In this document: piece after piece, positions 50,842 through 61,005 of the stretch | Numbering within the stretch: position 1 is the stretch's first letter | How the letters are laid out: every line of letters starts with the position of its first letter | Source: Kribbella flavida DSM 17836 | GTDB taxonomy: Bacteria; Actinomycetota; Actinomycetes; Propionibacteriales; Kribbellaceae | Reading direction: 5' to 3' | NCBI RefSeq assembly: GCF_000024345.1 | Contig: NC_013729.1 | Span: 3,038,001-3,102,000 of the forward strand | DNA length: 64,000 nucleotides | Program-made: the position numbers and the translations under genes | The notes under the pieces: model-generated | Database searches by the model: none | Seen by the model: the letters and a program-made list of their open reading frames with translations, nothing else | What the model was told of the DNA's origin: nothing

Positions 50842-51213
50842 ATGAACCACATCACCGCCATCGGCACGGTCGCGATCCCCGTCACCGACCAGGACCGTGC
50901 CGTCGCCTTCTACGTCGGCACGCTCGGCTTCGAGCTGCGGATGGACGCCGCGCTCCCGCAGCTCGACGGCCGGTGGATCGTCGTCGCCCCGCCCGGCTCC
51001 ACCACCTCGATCGCCCTGCAGCCCGCCTCGGACCAGACCCCCGCCGGCACCGACACCGGCATCCGCCTCAGCACGCCCGACGCGGCCGCCGCCCACACCG
51101 CCCTGGCCAGCCAAGGTGTCGGCGTCGCCGACCTGCTCAGCTGGCCAGGCGTCCCACCGATGTTCAGCTTCCAGGACCCCGACCACAACCGGCTCTACCT
51201 CGTCGAGCAGTGA
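50842..51213 (+). CDS. VOC (glyoxalase/bleomycin-resistance fold) protein
   Basis: A 123-residue protein with two beta-alpha-beta-beta-beta units. The first has AIPVTDQDRAVAFYVGTLGFELR (about 10-32); the second ends FQDPDHNRLYLVE (about 111-123). The metal-binding glutamate near the C-terminus may be E122 or absent, so catalysis is uncertain. Family members include glyoxalases, antibiotic-binding proteins and dioxygenases. The ATG follows AAAGGACTTCCGG. Its stop is 9 bp from the convergent amidase stop. Confidence 0.85.
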   Translation: MNHITAIGTVAIPVTDQDRAVAFYVGTLGFELRMDAALPQLDGRWIVVAPPGSTTSIALQPASDQTPAGTDTGIRLSTPDAAAAHTALASQGVGVADLLSWPGVPPMFSFQDPDHNRLYLVEQ

Positions 51214-51222
51214 GGCGGTGTG

Positions 51223-52032
51223 TCAGCAGTTGGGGATGCCGGGCAGCTTCGCGTCCGGGTGGTCGATGTAGATGTTGGTGATGTAGCCGCCCTGGTCCCG
51301 TAGCCGGGACCACCAGTTGTTGGTGTGTCCCTCCGCGGTGACGGTGTCACCCTGCTTCTGGCACTGGACGAACACCTGGGTCGGGCCGGCCAGGGTCGCG
51401 ACGATCGGTGCGTTCAGCCGGGCGTCGGCCCGGACGTTCACGCCGGAGCCGTAGGTGCTGAAGTTGTACGTCGGTGGCGGGCTGCCGCCGAGCAGGCTCG
51501 CCACCTCGGCGCGCATCGAGTCGAGGTTGACCGCGTACGGGTCGATCTTGCCCGTCGTGCTCGTCTCGCGGTGACCGCGGACGTAGCTGGCGTCGCGGCC
51601 GAGCCGGCGGAGCACGGCGGCGGTCGCCTTCAGCGAGGCGCTGTACTGCGCCGGGCTCATCTGCTGGCTGACGCCGTTGTAGTCGATCTCCCAGCCGATC
51701 AGCATCGTGTTGCCGTCACCGGCCGGGATCGGGCCGCTGACCCGGGCGGCGCCGGCGTGGTTGCAGCGGCCGGCCGAGATGACGTGGAAGACGCCGTTGT
51801 AGTCGACCAGAGCCTGGGACAACGGGCCTTGCAGGTCCGACCGGCCGTTGATGACGACGTTCAGCGCCGGGTGCGGGTTGCTCGGGCTGGACGTCGACGA
51901 CGCGGTGTGGTGCCAGAGCACGCCGATCGGGTTGAACGACCCGGCGACGGCCCGGCCGAGCCAGTTGCCCTCCTCGATCACCTGGACGCCGGCGGCCCGC
52001 AGTACGTCGGCGAGCCACGGGATGGTCGCCAT
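51223..52032 (-). CDS. N-acetylmuramoyl-L-alanine amidase (PGRP type) with SH3-like tail
   Basis: A 269-residue protein from the ATG at 52032. Residues about 5-170 are an Amidase_2/PGRP domain, with zinc ligands likely in GVLWHHTAS (about 37-45), AGRCNHAG and RGHRETS (about 151-157). The C-terminal bacterial SH3 domain is about 190-260 (GSGVNVRADARLNAPIVATLAG and WWSRLRDQGGYITNIYI). It should cleave the MurNAc-L-Ala bond. It has no signal peptide of its own; the ATG overlaps (TGATG) the stop of a 54-codon frame encoding one. Either the two products are separate, or a frameshift split a secreted amidase. Confidence 0.85.
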   Translation of the reverse strand: MATIPWLADVLRAAGVQVIEEGNWLGRAVAGSFNPIGVLWHHTASSTSSPSNPHPALNVVINGRSDLQGPLSQALVDYNGVFHVISAGRCNHAGAARVSGPIPAGDGNTMLIGWEIDYNGVSQQMSPAQYSASLKATAAVLRRLGRDASYVRGHRETSTTGKIDPYAVNLDSMRAEVASLLGGSPPPTYNFSTYGSGVNVRADARLNAPIVATLAGPTQVFVQCQKQGDTVTAEGHTNNWWSRLRDQGGYITNIYIDHPDAKLPGIPNC

Positions 52033-52196
52033 CAGGAGGCCTGGAACAGGTCGGCGGCGCACTCCAGGACCTTGGGACGCCGGGGGCGGGGTGCGGCAGA
52101 GGCGGCGTGGGGAGCGAGCGCGGCGGCCACGACGACGGCCGGCACGCCGAGCAGGAGGCGCCGGCGGGCGAGCTGGAGCTGGGCGGAGGTTTGCAT
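52032..52196 (-). CDS. short ORF encoding a Tat/Sec-like signal peptide, coupled to the amidase
   Basis: A 54-residue frame: MQTSAQLQLARRRLLLGV begins a signal with a twin-arginine-like basic patch and an Ala/Val-rich core, ending ALAPHAASAAP with a likely cleavage after ASA. A remainder of about 20 residues contains one Cys. AGGAGC-like purines precede the ATG. Its TGA overlaps the amidase ATG (TGATG). No known family matches. Possibilities are a translational coupler, a secreted peptide, or a leader separated by a frameshift. Confidence 0.55.
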   Translation of the reverse strand: MQTSAQLQLARRRLLLGVPAVVVAAALAPHAASAAPRPRRPKVLECAADLFQAS

Positions 52197-52260
52197 GAAC
52201 GTGCTCCTTCGAACAGTGGGCGGACTGCGCCGGAGCACCGCGGTGCCGTACCGCGAACCT

Positions 52261-52288
52261 CCGGACAGGTGCACACAACACTGTCCGG
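52261..52288 (-). terminator. stem-loop after recQ
   Basis: CCGGACAG (52261-52268) and CTGTCCGG (52281-52288) are perfect 8-bp arms with a 12-nt loop. It lies just beyond recQ and upstream of the amidase unit; it might instead be an operator. Confidence 0.5.
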
Positions 52289-52312
52289 CCCGCGGGCGGA
52301 CCTGACCACCTT

Positions 52313-54151
52313 TTAGATCTCCGCCAAAGCCTCCAGCACTCCGTCGCCGTACTTGGCGAGCTTGTTCTCGCCGACGCCGCTGATCGTGCCGAGCTCGGCG
52401 AGCGACGACGGCCGGTCGGTGGCGATCTGCCGCAGCGTCGCGTCGTGGAAGATCACGTACGCCGGCATGCCCTGCTCCTTCGCCACTGCGGCCCGCCACG
52501 CGCGCAACCGCTCGAACACCGGCGCCGCCTCGGCCGGCAGGTCGACGACCTTCTTCTTGCCGCCGCCGGACGACGACGACTTCGACCGCCCGACCCGCTC
52601 GGGCTCGCGGCGCATCATCACCTCACGCCGGCGGCCGAGCACCTCGGCGCTGCCGGGCGTGAGCACGAGCGTGCCGTAGTCACCCTCGACGGTGAGCAGC
52701 CGTTGCGCCAGCAGTTGGCGGATCACCCCGCGCCACTCGGTGTCCTTGAGCTCGGTGCCGATGCCGAACACGCTCAGGTCGTCGTGCCGGAACTGCTTGA
52801 CCTTCTCCGTCGGCTTGCCGAGCAGGATGTCGATCACCTGGCCGGCGCCGAACTTCTGGTTCCGCTCGTGCTGCAGCCGGTAGACGGTGGAGAGCAGCTT
52901 CTGGGCCGGGATCGTGCCGTCCCAGGACTCCGGCGGGGTCAGGCAGGTGTCGCAGTTGCCGCAGGGCTCGCCGTGCTGGCCGAAGTACGCGAGCAGCTGG
53001 ACGCGCCGGCACTGCACGGTCTCGCACAGAGCGAGCATCGCGTCGAGGTGCGCGCCCAGCCGGCGGCGGTGCGCCGCGTCGCCCTCGGAGGTGTCGATCA
53101 TCTTGCGCTGCTGCACGACGTCCTGCAGCCCGTACGCCAGCCAGGCGGTGGAGGGCAGTCCGTCCCGCCCGGCCCGGCCGGTCTCCTGGTAGTAGCCCTC
53201 GACCGACTTCGGCAGGTCCAGGTGCGCGACGAACCGCACGTCCGGCTTGTCGATGCCCATGCCGAACGCGATCGTCGCGACCACGACCAGGCCGTCCTCG
53301 CGCAGGAACCGGGACTGGTTGCGGGCGCGGGTCCGGCTGTCCAGGCCGGCGTGGTACGGCACGGCTTCGATACCGTTCTGGGTCAGGAAGGCGGCGGTCT
53401 TCTCGACGCCGTTGCGGGACAGGCAGTAGACGATGCCCGCGTCCCCGGCGTGCTCGGTGCGCAGCAGGTCGAGCAGCTGCCGCTGCGGGTTGTCCTTCGG
53501 CACGATCCGGTACTGGATGTTGGGCCGGTCGAAGCTGGCGACGAAGTGCTTGGCGTCGGTCAGGTTGAGCCGGGTGGCGATCTCGGCGTGGGTCGCCTCG
53601 GTCGCCGTCGCGGTCAGCGCGATCCGCGGCACGTCCGGCCAGCGCTCGTGCAGCTGCGACAGCATCAGGTAGTCGGGCCGGAAGTCGTGCCCCCACTGGG
53701 ACACGCAGTGCGCCTCGTCGATCGCGAACAACGAGATCTTGCCCTGGTCGAGCAGCCGCACGGTCGCCTCGACCCGGAGCCGCTCGGGGGCCAGGTAGAG
53801 CAGGTCCAGCTCGCCGGCCAGGAAGGCCTGCTCGACCTCGCGGCGCTGCTCGAAGTCCTGCGTGCTGTTCAGGAAGCCGGCTCGCACGCCGAGCGCGGTG
53901 AGGGCGTCCACCTGGTCCTGCATCAACGCGATCAGCGGCGAGATCACCACCCCGACGCCCGACCGGACCAGCGCCGGGATCTGGTAGCACAGGGACTTGC
54001 CGCCACCGGTCGGCATCAGCACCAGCGCGTCGCCGCCGCCGATGACGGTGTCGATGATCTTGCGCTGCTCACCGCGGAAAGCGTCGTACCCGAACACTCG
54101 CCGCAGGACCTGCACAGCTTCGGACTCAGGCAGTTCGGTCGTCTCGGCCAC
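52313..54151 (-). CDS. recQ: ATP-dependent DNA helicase RecQ
   Basis: A 612-residue superfamily 2 helicase with 3'-5' activity expected. Walker A is MPTGGGKS (46-53) and motif II is DEAH (145-148) followed by the aromatic-rich [11 protein letters not shown]. Motif VI is [10 protein letters not shown]. The RQC zinc ligands are in CETVQC then CGNCDTC (about 374-402). A winged-helix region and a C-terminal HRDC domain (about 535-612) complete the protein. The GTG at 54151 lies 6 nt after TAGAAT and so seems leaderless. All three RecQ modules are intact. Confidence 0.95.
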   Translation of the reverse strand: MAETTELPESEAVQVLRRVFGYDAFRGEQRKIIDTVIGGGDALVLMPTGGGKSLCYQIPALVRSGVGVVISPLIALMQDQVDALTALGVRAGFLNSTQDFEQRREVEQAFLAGELDLLYLAPERLRVEATVRLLDQGKISLFAIDEAHCVSQWGHDFRPDYLMLSQLHERWPDVPRIALTATATEATHAEIATRLNLTDAKHFVASFDRPNIQYRIVPKDNPQRQLLDLLRTEHAGDAGIVYCLSRNGVEKTAAFLTQNGIEAVPYHAGLDSRTRARNQSRFLREDGLVVVATIAFGMGIDKPDVRFVAHLDLPKSVEGYYQETGRAGRDGLPSTAWLAYGLQDVVQQRKMIDTSEGDAAHRRRLGAHLDAMLALCETVQCRRVQLLAYFGQHGEPCGNCDTCLTPPESWDGTIPAQKLLSTVYRLQHERNQKFGAGQVIDILLGKPTEKVKQFRHDDLSVFGIGTELKDTEWRGVIRQLLAQRLLTVEGDYGTLVLTPGSAEVLGRRREVMMRREPERVGRSKSSSSGGGKKKVVDLPAEAAPVFERLRAWRAAVAKEQGMPAYVIFHDATLRQIATDRPSSLAELGTISGVGENKLAKYGDGVLEALAEI

Positions 54152-54157
54152 CTGGCG

Positions 54158-54163
54158 ATTCTA
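54158..54163 (-). promoter_or_regulatory. -10 element of recQ
   Basis: TAGAAT on the minus strand, exactly 6 nt before the GTG. Confidence 0.5.
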
Positions 54164-54237
54164 CGGAGATCGGCGCCGCCCGGGGGGACGCCTGTGGATA
54201 CCGCGGCTTGCGGCAGCTCACGGTTCCCGCGCGCCGC

Positions 54238-54267
54238 CGGTCCCACCCCACCACGGGGATGGGACCG
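54238..54267 (-). terminator. terminator after the subtilase gene
   Basis: CGGTCCCA (54238-54245) and TGGGACCG (54260-54267) pair perfectly; a CCC/GGG pairing continues inside after one mismatch. It begins 9 bp beyond the stop. Confidence 0.75.
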
Positions 54268-54275
54268 GCGTACCG

Positions 54276-57200
54276 TCAGCGCAGGCGGTACGCGCGCTCG
54301 ATGGTCTGCTCGACCGTGTTGCCGGCACTGTCCGCGGCGGTGGCGCGCAGCGTGACGTACTGCGCGGTGGCGGGTGTCTCGAAGACGGCCAGGTAGCGAT
54401 TCCTGCCGCTGGGCAGGACTCGAGCCGCGGTCCACTGCAGCCCGTCGTCGCCGGACACCTGCACCCTGAACCGGGTGAGGGTGCCGGCCTTCGCTCCGGG
54501 CGGGTGCTCGACCGTCACCGGCAGGACCGTGTGCTTCGTCCGCGGCACACTGCCGTGGTCGTCGGCCCGCAGACCGAAGCGCACCGCCCAGAGCGGCAGC
54601 ACCGCACCCTGCCGCCCGGCCGACGCGGACCGGAAGCGCCAGCTCGCCGACACCTTGGTGGACAGCTCCTTGCGGTCGGCCCGATCCGCGGACGTACGCA
54701 GCTCGTACTGCGCACTGCCGGCGGGTAGTTCGGCCGCGATCCGCCCGGCCTGCTGCGACTCGGCGATCGGCTTGCCGTTGCGGTAGAGCGTCGTCCGGGC
54801 TGCTTCCGGCCGGCCCCACTCGGGGGTGTAGAAGCTGCTGTGGCCGCTGCCGTCCGCGTGCAGCGACAGGTGAACCGACAGTTGGTCCTCGACCCGCCGG
54901 GCGTGCTGATCGTAGGACTCCAGCGCTGCACGCGGCTGAGCGAACCTGGTTGCGGGTCCGGCGATCGCGGTCCTCCACACCTCGGTGGACGAACGCCCGG
55001 GCCGGTGCCGCTTGGGCGTGCTGTCGGAGTTCAGGGACGTCCCGGTGTAGCCCTCATGCAGGATGGTGGACCACCGGACGTCCGGATCCGCCGTCGCATA
55101 CTGCACGATGGACGGCGGAAGCTTGGTGTACCCGAAGAGGATGCGAGGACTCGTCGGCAGGCCGGTGACGTGCGCCAGATGCCCGATGAAGTGCAGGCCC
55201 ACCTCCGGTTGCGGCCCGTCGACGGCGAAGCGGTGCACGATCCTGGCCAGCTCGCGATCGCGGAAGTGCCGGTCGTACCCGGTGAAGAAGGCCCCGCGGC
55301 GCTGGTCGGACAACGAGTACGTGTACGGGGAGTTGTCGTAGGAGCCGTCGCTTTCCCGGCCCAGGTGGCTCTGCACGAAGGAGAAGAAGCCGGTACCCGC
55401 GGCCGACGGCCCGAGCTGGGCGGTGAAGTGGGAGTCGAGATCGCCGTTCCAGATCGAGGACAGGTAGGGCTCCGTCCCGCTGCCTCCGCGCGGCTGCACC
55501 AGCCCGACGTTCGCCATCGCGGGAATGGAGCCCGGTTGCTCGACGGAAACCCTCATCGGTCGGGTCTTCCGGGCGTCCACGACCACCGTGCGGGCGCGGT
55601 CCACGACGAGCGCGGGCTGCACGGTCCAGTACAGGCGTCCACGGTCGGCATCGGCGGCGTACACCAGCGACTCGACGAGATAGCGGCCCTTCGGGACCCG
55701 GACCACTGTCTCGCCGTCGGGGTCGTACGGCGCCTCCAGCACGTCCCGGTCGGTACCGACCAGGACGTTCGTCGCGTCCGCCTGCTTGCCGTCGCGGTCG
55801 AGCGTGCGCAACGTCAGGTCGTAGCTCTCGACCTCCTTGTCGACCTGCAGCAGGGTCGACGCGACGCGCTTGCCGTTCGCCGTGGCGGTGATCCGGCCGG
55901 AGTACAGACCGTCCGGGCCGGCGTGCCGGGTGCTGATCCGGACCGCCACCGAGGCGGTGCCGCCGGCCGGGACCACGAGCCGACGGGTCGAGAGGCTGAC
56001 CGTGCCGGCCGGCGCCCGGCGTCCGGTGGGACCGGTCAGCGCGGCGTCCAGAGCGAGGGCGACCGGCTTGGTGCCGTCGTTGTGGAACGTGGCTTGCCGG
56101 GTGACGAGCCGGTCGTCGGTGTGCGGCCAGCGTTGCGTGCCGAACATCAGGCTGCCCGGCACGCTGAAGACGGTCTGCGTGATCGCCCCGGCGACGTCGA
56201 TCCGGCCCGCACCCTGCTCGTACACCGACTGGTTCACGGCAGGCCGGGCCGAGGCCGTCAGCGCAGCCTTCAGCCGGTCCGCGGTCCAGTCCGGCCTGCG
56301 CTGGACCAGGAGCGCGGCGGCGCCTGCTACGTGCGGCGTCGCCATCGACGTGCCTGACATCGCGGTGTACGCCGCTCCTCCCGGCCGGGCGTTTGCCAGC
56401 GCGGCGGTGATTGCCACGCCGGGGGCGGTGACGTCGGGCTTCACCGCGCCGTCGCCGATCCGGGGACCGCGGCCGGAGAACGGCGCCAGCTCGTCGTACC
56501 GGTCGACCGCGCCGACCGCCAGCGCCGCGTCCGCCGAGGCGGGTGACGACACGGTCCGGCCGAACGGCCCGCTGTTGCCGGACGCGACGACGAAGAGCGC
56601 GCCGGTGCGGGCGGTCAAGGTGTTCACAGCGGCTTCGATCGGGTCCACACCGGGAGTGTCCGGGCCGCCGAGGCTGAGGTTCACCACGTCGGCGTCCTGC
56701 TCGACCGCCGCCCACTCCATCGCGGCCAGGACCGCCGACTCCTGGCAGCCGCGGAACTGGCAGACCTTGGCGTCCAGCAGCTCGGCTCCCGGTGCCACCC
56801 CGCGGTACCGGCCGGCCGACGCCTTGCCGGTGCCGGCGATGGTCGACGCGACGTGCGTTCCGTGGCCGACCAGGTCGCCTGTCGGGTCGCCGGTGAAGTT
56901 TTTCGCCGCTTTCACCTGGCCGGTCAGGTCGGGGTGCGAGGTGTCGATGCCGGTGTCCAGGACGGCCACCGTCGCTCCGGTGCCGGTGTAACCCGAGCGC
57001 CAGGCGGCCGGCGCGCCGATCTGGGGCACGCTGCGATCCAGCGACACCTGACGCAGGCCGTCGAGCCAGACCTTGCCGATGCCGCCCTGCCCCGGGGCCA
57101 GCGAGCGCCACGTTGCCGCGAGGTTCTGCTTGCGGGCGGTGACCGCGACGCTGCCCGCGGTCGGCAGCGCCCGGGTGGTCCGCAGGCCGTCCCGCCGGGG

Positions 57201-57599
57201 GAGGCCTGGGACGCGGCTTGTCCCCGACGCCACGATCAGCGGCAGGTCCGAGCTGCGCCCGTCGTCGTAGCCGGCCGCGATCAGGGTGGTCAGATCGAAC
57301 AAGCGCCGGTCCAGCCGGCCGCTCGCGACCAGGTCCGCGACGTCGGCCGGTACGGCGTACAGCTGGCCGTCGATCCGGCGGATCGAGACCCCGACCTTCT
57401 CGCGCCCCTCGGCCGGGTGGATCTCGACCTGGGCGCCGCCTCGCGACACCTGCACCCGATCACCGGTGACCAGCGTGACGACGTGGGCGTCCTTCCTGCC
57501 GGTGGGGTCGGGTGGTCTTGCGCCGGTCGCGCCGGTCGGCGGGACGGCACCGGCCAGCAGGACGGCAGCCAGCAGGACCCTCACAACTCGTCGTCTCAC
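54276..57599 (-). CDS. secreted subtilisin-like serine protease (S8)
   Basis: A 1107-residue protein. A signal peptide (about 1-26; RRRVVRVLLAAVLLAGAVPP) precedes a propeptide region. The catalytic domain (about 195-460) shows Asp215 in VAVLDTGIDTSHPD, His246 in GHGTHVAST and Ser418 in GTSMATPHVAGA. The following 650 residues are beta-rich domains likely to include Fn3-like modules, with an unassigned middle section (about 640-960). It belongs with the large S8A proteases of soil actinobacteria that act on extracellular protein. The GTG start follows GGGAG. No sortase motif was seen. Confidence 0.92.
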   Translation of the reverse strand: MRRRVVRVLLAAVLLAGAVPPTGATGARPPDPTGRKDAHVVTLVTGDRVQVSRGGAQVEIHPAEGREKVGVSIRRIDGQLYAVPADVADLVASGRLDRRLFDLTTLIAAGYDDGRSSDLPLIVASGTSRVPGLPRRDGLRTTRALPTAGSVAVTARKQNLAATWRSLAPGQGGIGKVWLDGLRQVSLDRSVPQIGAPAAWRSGYTGTGATVAVLDTGIDTSHPDLTGQVKAAKNFTGDPTGDLVGHGTHVASTIAGTGKASAGRYRGVAPGAELLDAKVCQFRGCQESAVLAAMEWAAVEQDADVVNLSLGGPDTPGVDPIEAAVNTLTARTGALFVVASGNSGPFGRTVSSPASADAALAVGAVDRYDELAPFSGRGPRIGDGAVKPDVTAPGVAITAALANARPGGAAYTAMSGTSMATPHVAGAAALLVQRRPDWTADRLKAALTASARPAVNQSVYEQGAGRIDVAGAITQTVFSVPGSLMFGTQRWPHTDDRLVTRQATFHNDGTKPVALALDAALTGPTGRRAPAGTVSLSTRRLVVPAGGTASVAVRISTRHAGPDGLYSGRITATANGKRVASTLLQVDKEVESYDLTLRTLDRDGKQADATNVLVGTDRDVLEAPYDPDGETVVRVPKGRYLVESLVYAADADRGRLYWTVQPALVVDRARTVVVDARKTRPMRVSVEQPGSIPAMANVGLVQPRGGSGTEPYLSSIWNGDLDSHFTAQLGPSAAGTGFFSFVQSHLGRESDGSYDNSPYTYSLSDQRRGAFFTGYDRHFRDRELARIVHRFAVDGPQPEVGLHFIGHLAHVTGLPTSPRILFGYTKLPPSIVQYATADPDVRWSTILHEGYTGTSLNSDSTPKRHRPGRSSTEVWRTAIAGPATRFAQPRAALESYDQHARRVEDQLSVHLSLHADGSGHSSFYTPEWGRPEAARTTLYRNGKPIAESQQAGRIAAELPAGSAQYELRTSADRADRKELSTKVSASWRFRSASAGRQGAVLPLWAVRFGLRADDHGSVPRTKHTVLPVTVEHPPGAKAGTLTRFRVQVSGDDGLQWTAARVLPSGRNRYLAVFETPATAQYVTLRATAADSAGNTVEQTIERAYRLR

Positions 57600-57715
57600 G
57601 AAACGCTCCCTGTGCCGGACGTCTGAATGACGATCGGGAGACGGAACGCAAGGTCGGGAGGATGCCTGGCCGGGAACCTTTCACCGTGGGTCGAACAGTT
57701 GGCGGTCGTCGCAGG

Positions 57716-58135
57716 TCAGCGCTCACCTGCGTACGTGCCGATGCTCCAGACGTTGTCCTCGGGATCGGTGACGCTGAAACCGCGCGATCCGTAGTCCTCC
57801 TCGCGCATCTCCCGCAGCAGGGTCGCGCCGGCGGCGAGCACGCGTTCGTAGACCGTGTCGGGATCGCTGTGCACCAGGTAGACCGCCTGCCGCTGGCCGG
57901 CGAGCTGGTCGAACTCGTTCGGCTCGGCGTTGCGGTCGATCGAGCTGACCATCACGCCGCCACCGGCCGGCCAGGTCAGCTCCGCGTGCGCGATCGATCC
58001 CTCGGCCGCGCCCGGGTGCGCGGCGACCAGTGTGAATCCCAGCCCCTCGGTGAGGAACGTCAGGGCGGCTTGCCCGTCGCGGTAGACCAGCGTCGGCCAG
58101 ACGCCGATCGCGGTGTCGTTCTTCGTCGTGTTCAT
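57716..58135 (-). CDS. VOC (glyoxalase-fold) protein
   Basis: A 139-residue protein with WPTLVYRDGQAALTFLTEGLGF (about 13-34) as first unit and DPDTVYERVLAAGATLLREMREEDYGSRGFSVTDPEDNVWSIGTY as second (about 92-136). It resembles the PhnB/YdeN-type VOC group, often called glyoxalase but mostly uncharacterised. Its ATG is nested in the stop of the AraC-type gene (ATGA), so it is translated along with the regulator. Confidence 0.85.
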   Translation of the reverse strand: MNTTKNDTAIGVWPTLVYRDGQAALTFLTEGLGFTLVAAHPGAAEGSIAHAELTWPAGGGVMVSSIDRNAEPNEFDQLAGQRQAVYLVHSDPDTVYERVLAAGATLLREMREEDYGSRGFSVTDPEDNVWSIGTYAGER

Positions 58136-58986
58136 ACCCGCGACTGTGCGCCCTGGTCGCCGGTCCTGTCTTGTACGGATGGGAGCTCCTCGGCCATCCA
58201 CTGCCGCGGCGAGCAGCCGGCCAGCGCGTTCCACTCGCGGGTGAGGTGGGCCTGGTCGGCGTACCCGAGGCCGGCGGCGAGATCGGCCAGTTTGGTCCGG
58301 GGCTGCTGCTTCAGCCGGCGCACTGCCTGCTCGAAGCGGAACACCCGGGCCGCCACCTTCGGCGCCAGCCCGTACTCTCGCCGGAACCGCTCGGTCAAGT
58401 GCCGCCGCGACCACCCGACCTCTGCCGCCAGTTCCTGGACGCCGATGCCCCCGGCGGTCTGCTCGAGCCGGCGCCACGCCCAGCCGAGCTCCGCCCCCGG
58501 ACCGGCCGCCGGCTCGTCCCGCCAGGCTTTCAGCAGCAGTCGCTCCACCAGTGTGAAACGCTCTTCCCACCCCGGTACTTCGCGCAGCCGCTCGGCGAGC
58601 TCCCCGGCCGGTCGGCCGAGCACAGCGTCGAGGGGAACCGCGGTCGAGGTCAGCTCGCTGGACGGAAGGCCGAGCAGGGCACGGCTGCCGGACGGAGTCA
58701 GCGCGAGCTGGATGCCGGACCGGTTGGGGGAGTCGCCGATCCGGACGGCGGCCGGGTGCAGCCCGCTGGCCAGCGTGTGGAACTTCTCCACCGGCGCACC
58801 GGGCCAGGCCAGCCCGAGCGGCTCGTCCAAGCTGATCACGACGGTCAGGAACGGCGACGGCAGGCCCCGGTGCAGCTCGGGTGGGTCGCCCCGGTACGCG
58901 TAGCCCATCAGGCCGGCCACGAACGGCCGCAGGGCGGGATGCGCCGCGCGGCTGTGGTAGTCGAACCGAAGCTGCTGCTCGGCCAT
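58132..58986 (-). CDS. AraC family transcriptional regulator
   Basis: A 284-residue protein. The N-terminal part (about 1-165) is a DUF6597-like sensor domain with HPALRPFVAGLMGYAYRG. The C-terminal part carries two helix-turn-helix motifs: IGVQELAAEVGWSRRHLTERFRREYGLAPK (DNA about 58360-58450) and LADLAAGLGYADQAHLTREWNALAGCSPRQW (DNA about 58200-58295). The ATG at 58986 sits 7 nt after TAGCCT. It is divergent from ilvD and co-translated with a VOC protein, which may be its output. Confidence 0.88.
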   Translation of the reverse strand: MAEQQLRFDYHSRAAHPALRPFVAGLMGYAYRGDPPELHRGLPSPFLTVVISLDEPLGLAWPGAPVEKFHTLASGLHPAAVRIGDSPNRSGIQLALTPSGSRALLGLPSSELTSTAVPLDAVLGRPAGELAERLREVPGWEERFTLVERLLLKAWRDEPAAGPGAELGWAWRRLEQTAGGIGVQELAAEVGWSRRHLTERFRREYGLAPKVAARVFRFEQAVRRLKQQPRTKLADLAAGLGYADQAHLTREWNALAGCSPRQWMAEELPSVQDRTGDQGAQSRV

Positions 58987-58993
58987 GGTTCCC

Positions 58994-58999
58994 AGGCTA
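58994..58999 (-). promoter_or_regulatory. -10 element of the AraC-type gene
   Basis: TAGCCT on the minus strand, 7 nt before the ATG. Confidence 0.4.
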
Positions 59000-59136
59000 G
59001 GCGCGCGCTCCGACAGAATCGACGCGCGCGCCGCCGACCCCGGCGTACCGGCCGCCATGTGGGACCACCGTTTCGGCATCCGGACATCGGGTGGCACCAT
59101 GCTGTGGGTCAGTCCGAGTAGCGAGGAGACACCGTC

Positions 59137-60987
59137 GTGCCTGCATTGAGGTCCCGAACCGTCACCCACGGCCGCAACATGGCGGGCGCCCGCGCCCTGA
59201 TGCAGGCCTCCGGGGTAGCTCGGGAGGACTTCGGCAAACCGATCGTCGCCGTGGCCAACAGCTTCACCGAGTTCGTGCCCGGCCACACCCACCTGCAGCC
59301 GGTCGGCCGGATCGTGTCCGAGGCGATTCACGCGGCCGGCGGCATCGCCCGTGAGTTCAACACGATTGCGGTCGACGACGGCATCGCGATGGGGCACGGC
59401 GGCATGCTGTACAGCCTGCCGTCGCGGGACCTGATCGCGGACTCGGTGGAGTACATGGTCGAGGCGCACTGCGCCGACGCGCTGATCTGCATCTCGAACT
59501 GCGACAAGATCACCCCCGGCATGCTGATGGCCGCGCTGCGGCTGAACATTCCGACCGTGTTCGTCTCCGGCGGCCCGATGGAGGCCGGCCGGGCCACTCT
59601 GGTCGACGGCACCGTGCGCAAGCTGGACCTGATCGACGCGATGTCCGAGGCGGTCAACGAGAACGTCTCCGACGCCGACATCCAGCGGATCGAGGAGAAC
59701 GCCTGCCCGACCTGCGGCTCGTGCTCGGGCATGTTCACCGCGAACTCGATGAACTGCCTGGCCGAGGCGATCGGTCTGGCGCTGCCCGGCAACGGTTCGG
59801 TGCTGGCCACCCACACCGCCCGCAAGGCGCTGTACGAGAACGCCGGCCGGACGGTCGTCGAGATCACCCAGCGGTACTACGAGCAGGACGACGAGACGGT
59901 GCTGCCGCGACGGGTCGCCTCGCGCGCGGCGTTCGAGAACGCGATGGCGCTGGACATCGCGATGGGCGGCTCGACGAACACGATCCTGCACCTGCTGGCC
60001 GCGGCCCAGGAGGCGGAGGTCGACTTCGGGCTGGACGACATCAACGCGGTCTCGCGCCGGGTGCCGTGCCTGGCGAAGGTCGCGCCGAACGTGGCGCCGG
60101 GCGGCACCTACTACATGGAGGACGTGCACCGGGCCGGCGGCATCCCGGCCATCCTGGGCGAGCTGTACCGGGCCGGTCTGCTGAACGAGGACATTCACAC
60201 CGTGCACAGCGCCTCGATCGACGAGTGGCTGAAGAACTGGGATCTGCGCGGAGGCTCGCCGTCCGCCGAGGCGATCGAGCTGTGGCACGCGGCGCCGGGC
60301 TGCAAGCGGTCGGCGACGGCGTTCTCGCAGTCCGAGCGGTGGGAGACCCTCGACACCGACGCGGCCGGCGGGTGCATCCGCGACCTCGAGCACGCGTACT
60401 CCGCCGACGGCGGCCTGGCCGTGCTGAAGGGCAACCTGGCCGAGGACGGCTGCGTCGTGAAGACCGCGGGCGTCGACGAGTCGATCTGGACCTTCCAGGG
60501 CCCGGCCGTCGTCTGCGAGTCGCAGGAGGAGGCGGTCGAGAAGATCCTGGCCAAGCAGGTCCAGCCGGGTGACGTCGTGGTGATTCGCTACGAGGGCCCG
60601 AAGGGTGGTCCCGGAATGCAGGAGATGCTCTACCCGACGTCGTTCCTGAAGGGCCGGGGACTGGGCAAGGTCTGCGCGCTCGTCACCGACGGGCGTTTCT
60701 CCGGCGGTACCTCCGGTCTGTCGATCGGCCACGCGTCCCCGGAGGCGGCGTCCGGCGGCACGATCGCGCTGGTCCAGGACGGCGACCAGATCCGGATCGA
60801 CATCCCGAACCGTTCGATCGAGCTGCTGGTGCCCGACGACGAGCTGGCCCGGCGGCGGGAGGTCCTCGGCGGCGTCTACGCCCCGAAGTCCCGCGAGCGC
60901 AAGGTCTCCCAGGCCCTGCGCGCCTACGCCGCGATGGCCACCAGCGCCGACAAGGGAGCGGTCCGGGACGTCAGCAAGCTCGGCTGA
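59137..60987 (+). CDS. ilvD: dihydroxy-acid dehydratase IlvD
   Basis: A 616-residue iron-sulfur enzyme converting 2,3-dihydroxy-3-isovalerate (and the methylvalerate analogue) to the 2-keto acid in Val, Leu and Ile synthesis. The cluster cysteines are in [10 protein letters not shown] (about 122-131) and [19 protein letters not shown] (about 190-208). [21 protein letters not shown] (DNA about 60689-60751) is the C-terminal active-site segment. Length fits the E. coli-type group. The GTG at 59137 follows GAGGAG. A stem-loop follows the stop. Confidence 0.96.
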   Translation: MPALRSRTVTHGRNMAGARALMQASGVAREDFGKPIVAVANSFTEFVPGHTHLQPVGRIVSEAIHAAGGIAREFNTIAVDDGIAMGHGGMLYSLPSRDLIADSVEYMVEAHCADALICISNCDKITPGMLMAALRLNIPTVFVSGGPMEAGRATLVDGTVRKLDLIDAMSEAVNENVSDADIQRIEENACPTCGSCSGMFTANSMNCLAEAIGLALPGNGSVLATHTARKALYENAGRTVVEITQRYYEQDDETVLPRRVASRAAFENAMALDIAMGGSTNTILHLLAAAQEAEVDFGLDDINAVSRRVPCLAKVAPNVAPGGTYYMEDVHRAGGIPAILGELYRAGLLNEDIHTVHSASIDEWLKNWDLRGGSPSAEAIELWHAAPGCKRSATAFSQSERWETLDTDAAGGCIRDLEHAYSADGGLAVLKGNLAEDGCVVKTAGVDESIWTFQGPAVVCESQEEAVEKILAKQVQPGDVVVIRYEGPKGGPGMQEMLYPTSFLKGRGLGKVCALVTDGRFSGGTSGLSIGHASPEAASGGTIALVQDGDQIRIDIPNRSIELLVPDDELARRREVLGGVYAPKSRERKVSQALRAYAAMATSADKGAVRDVSKLG

Positions 60988-61005
60988 CGACCCGCGAAGA
61001 CGTAG

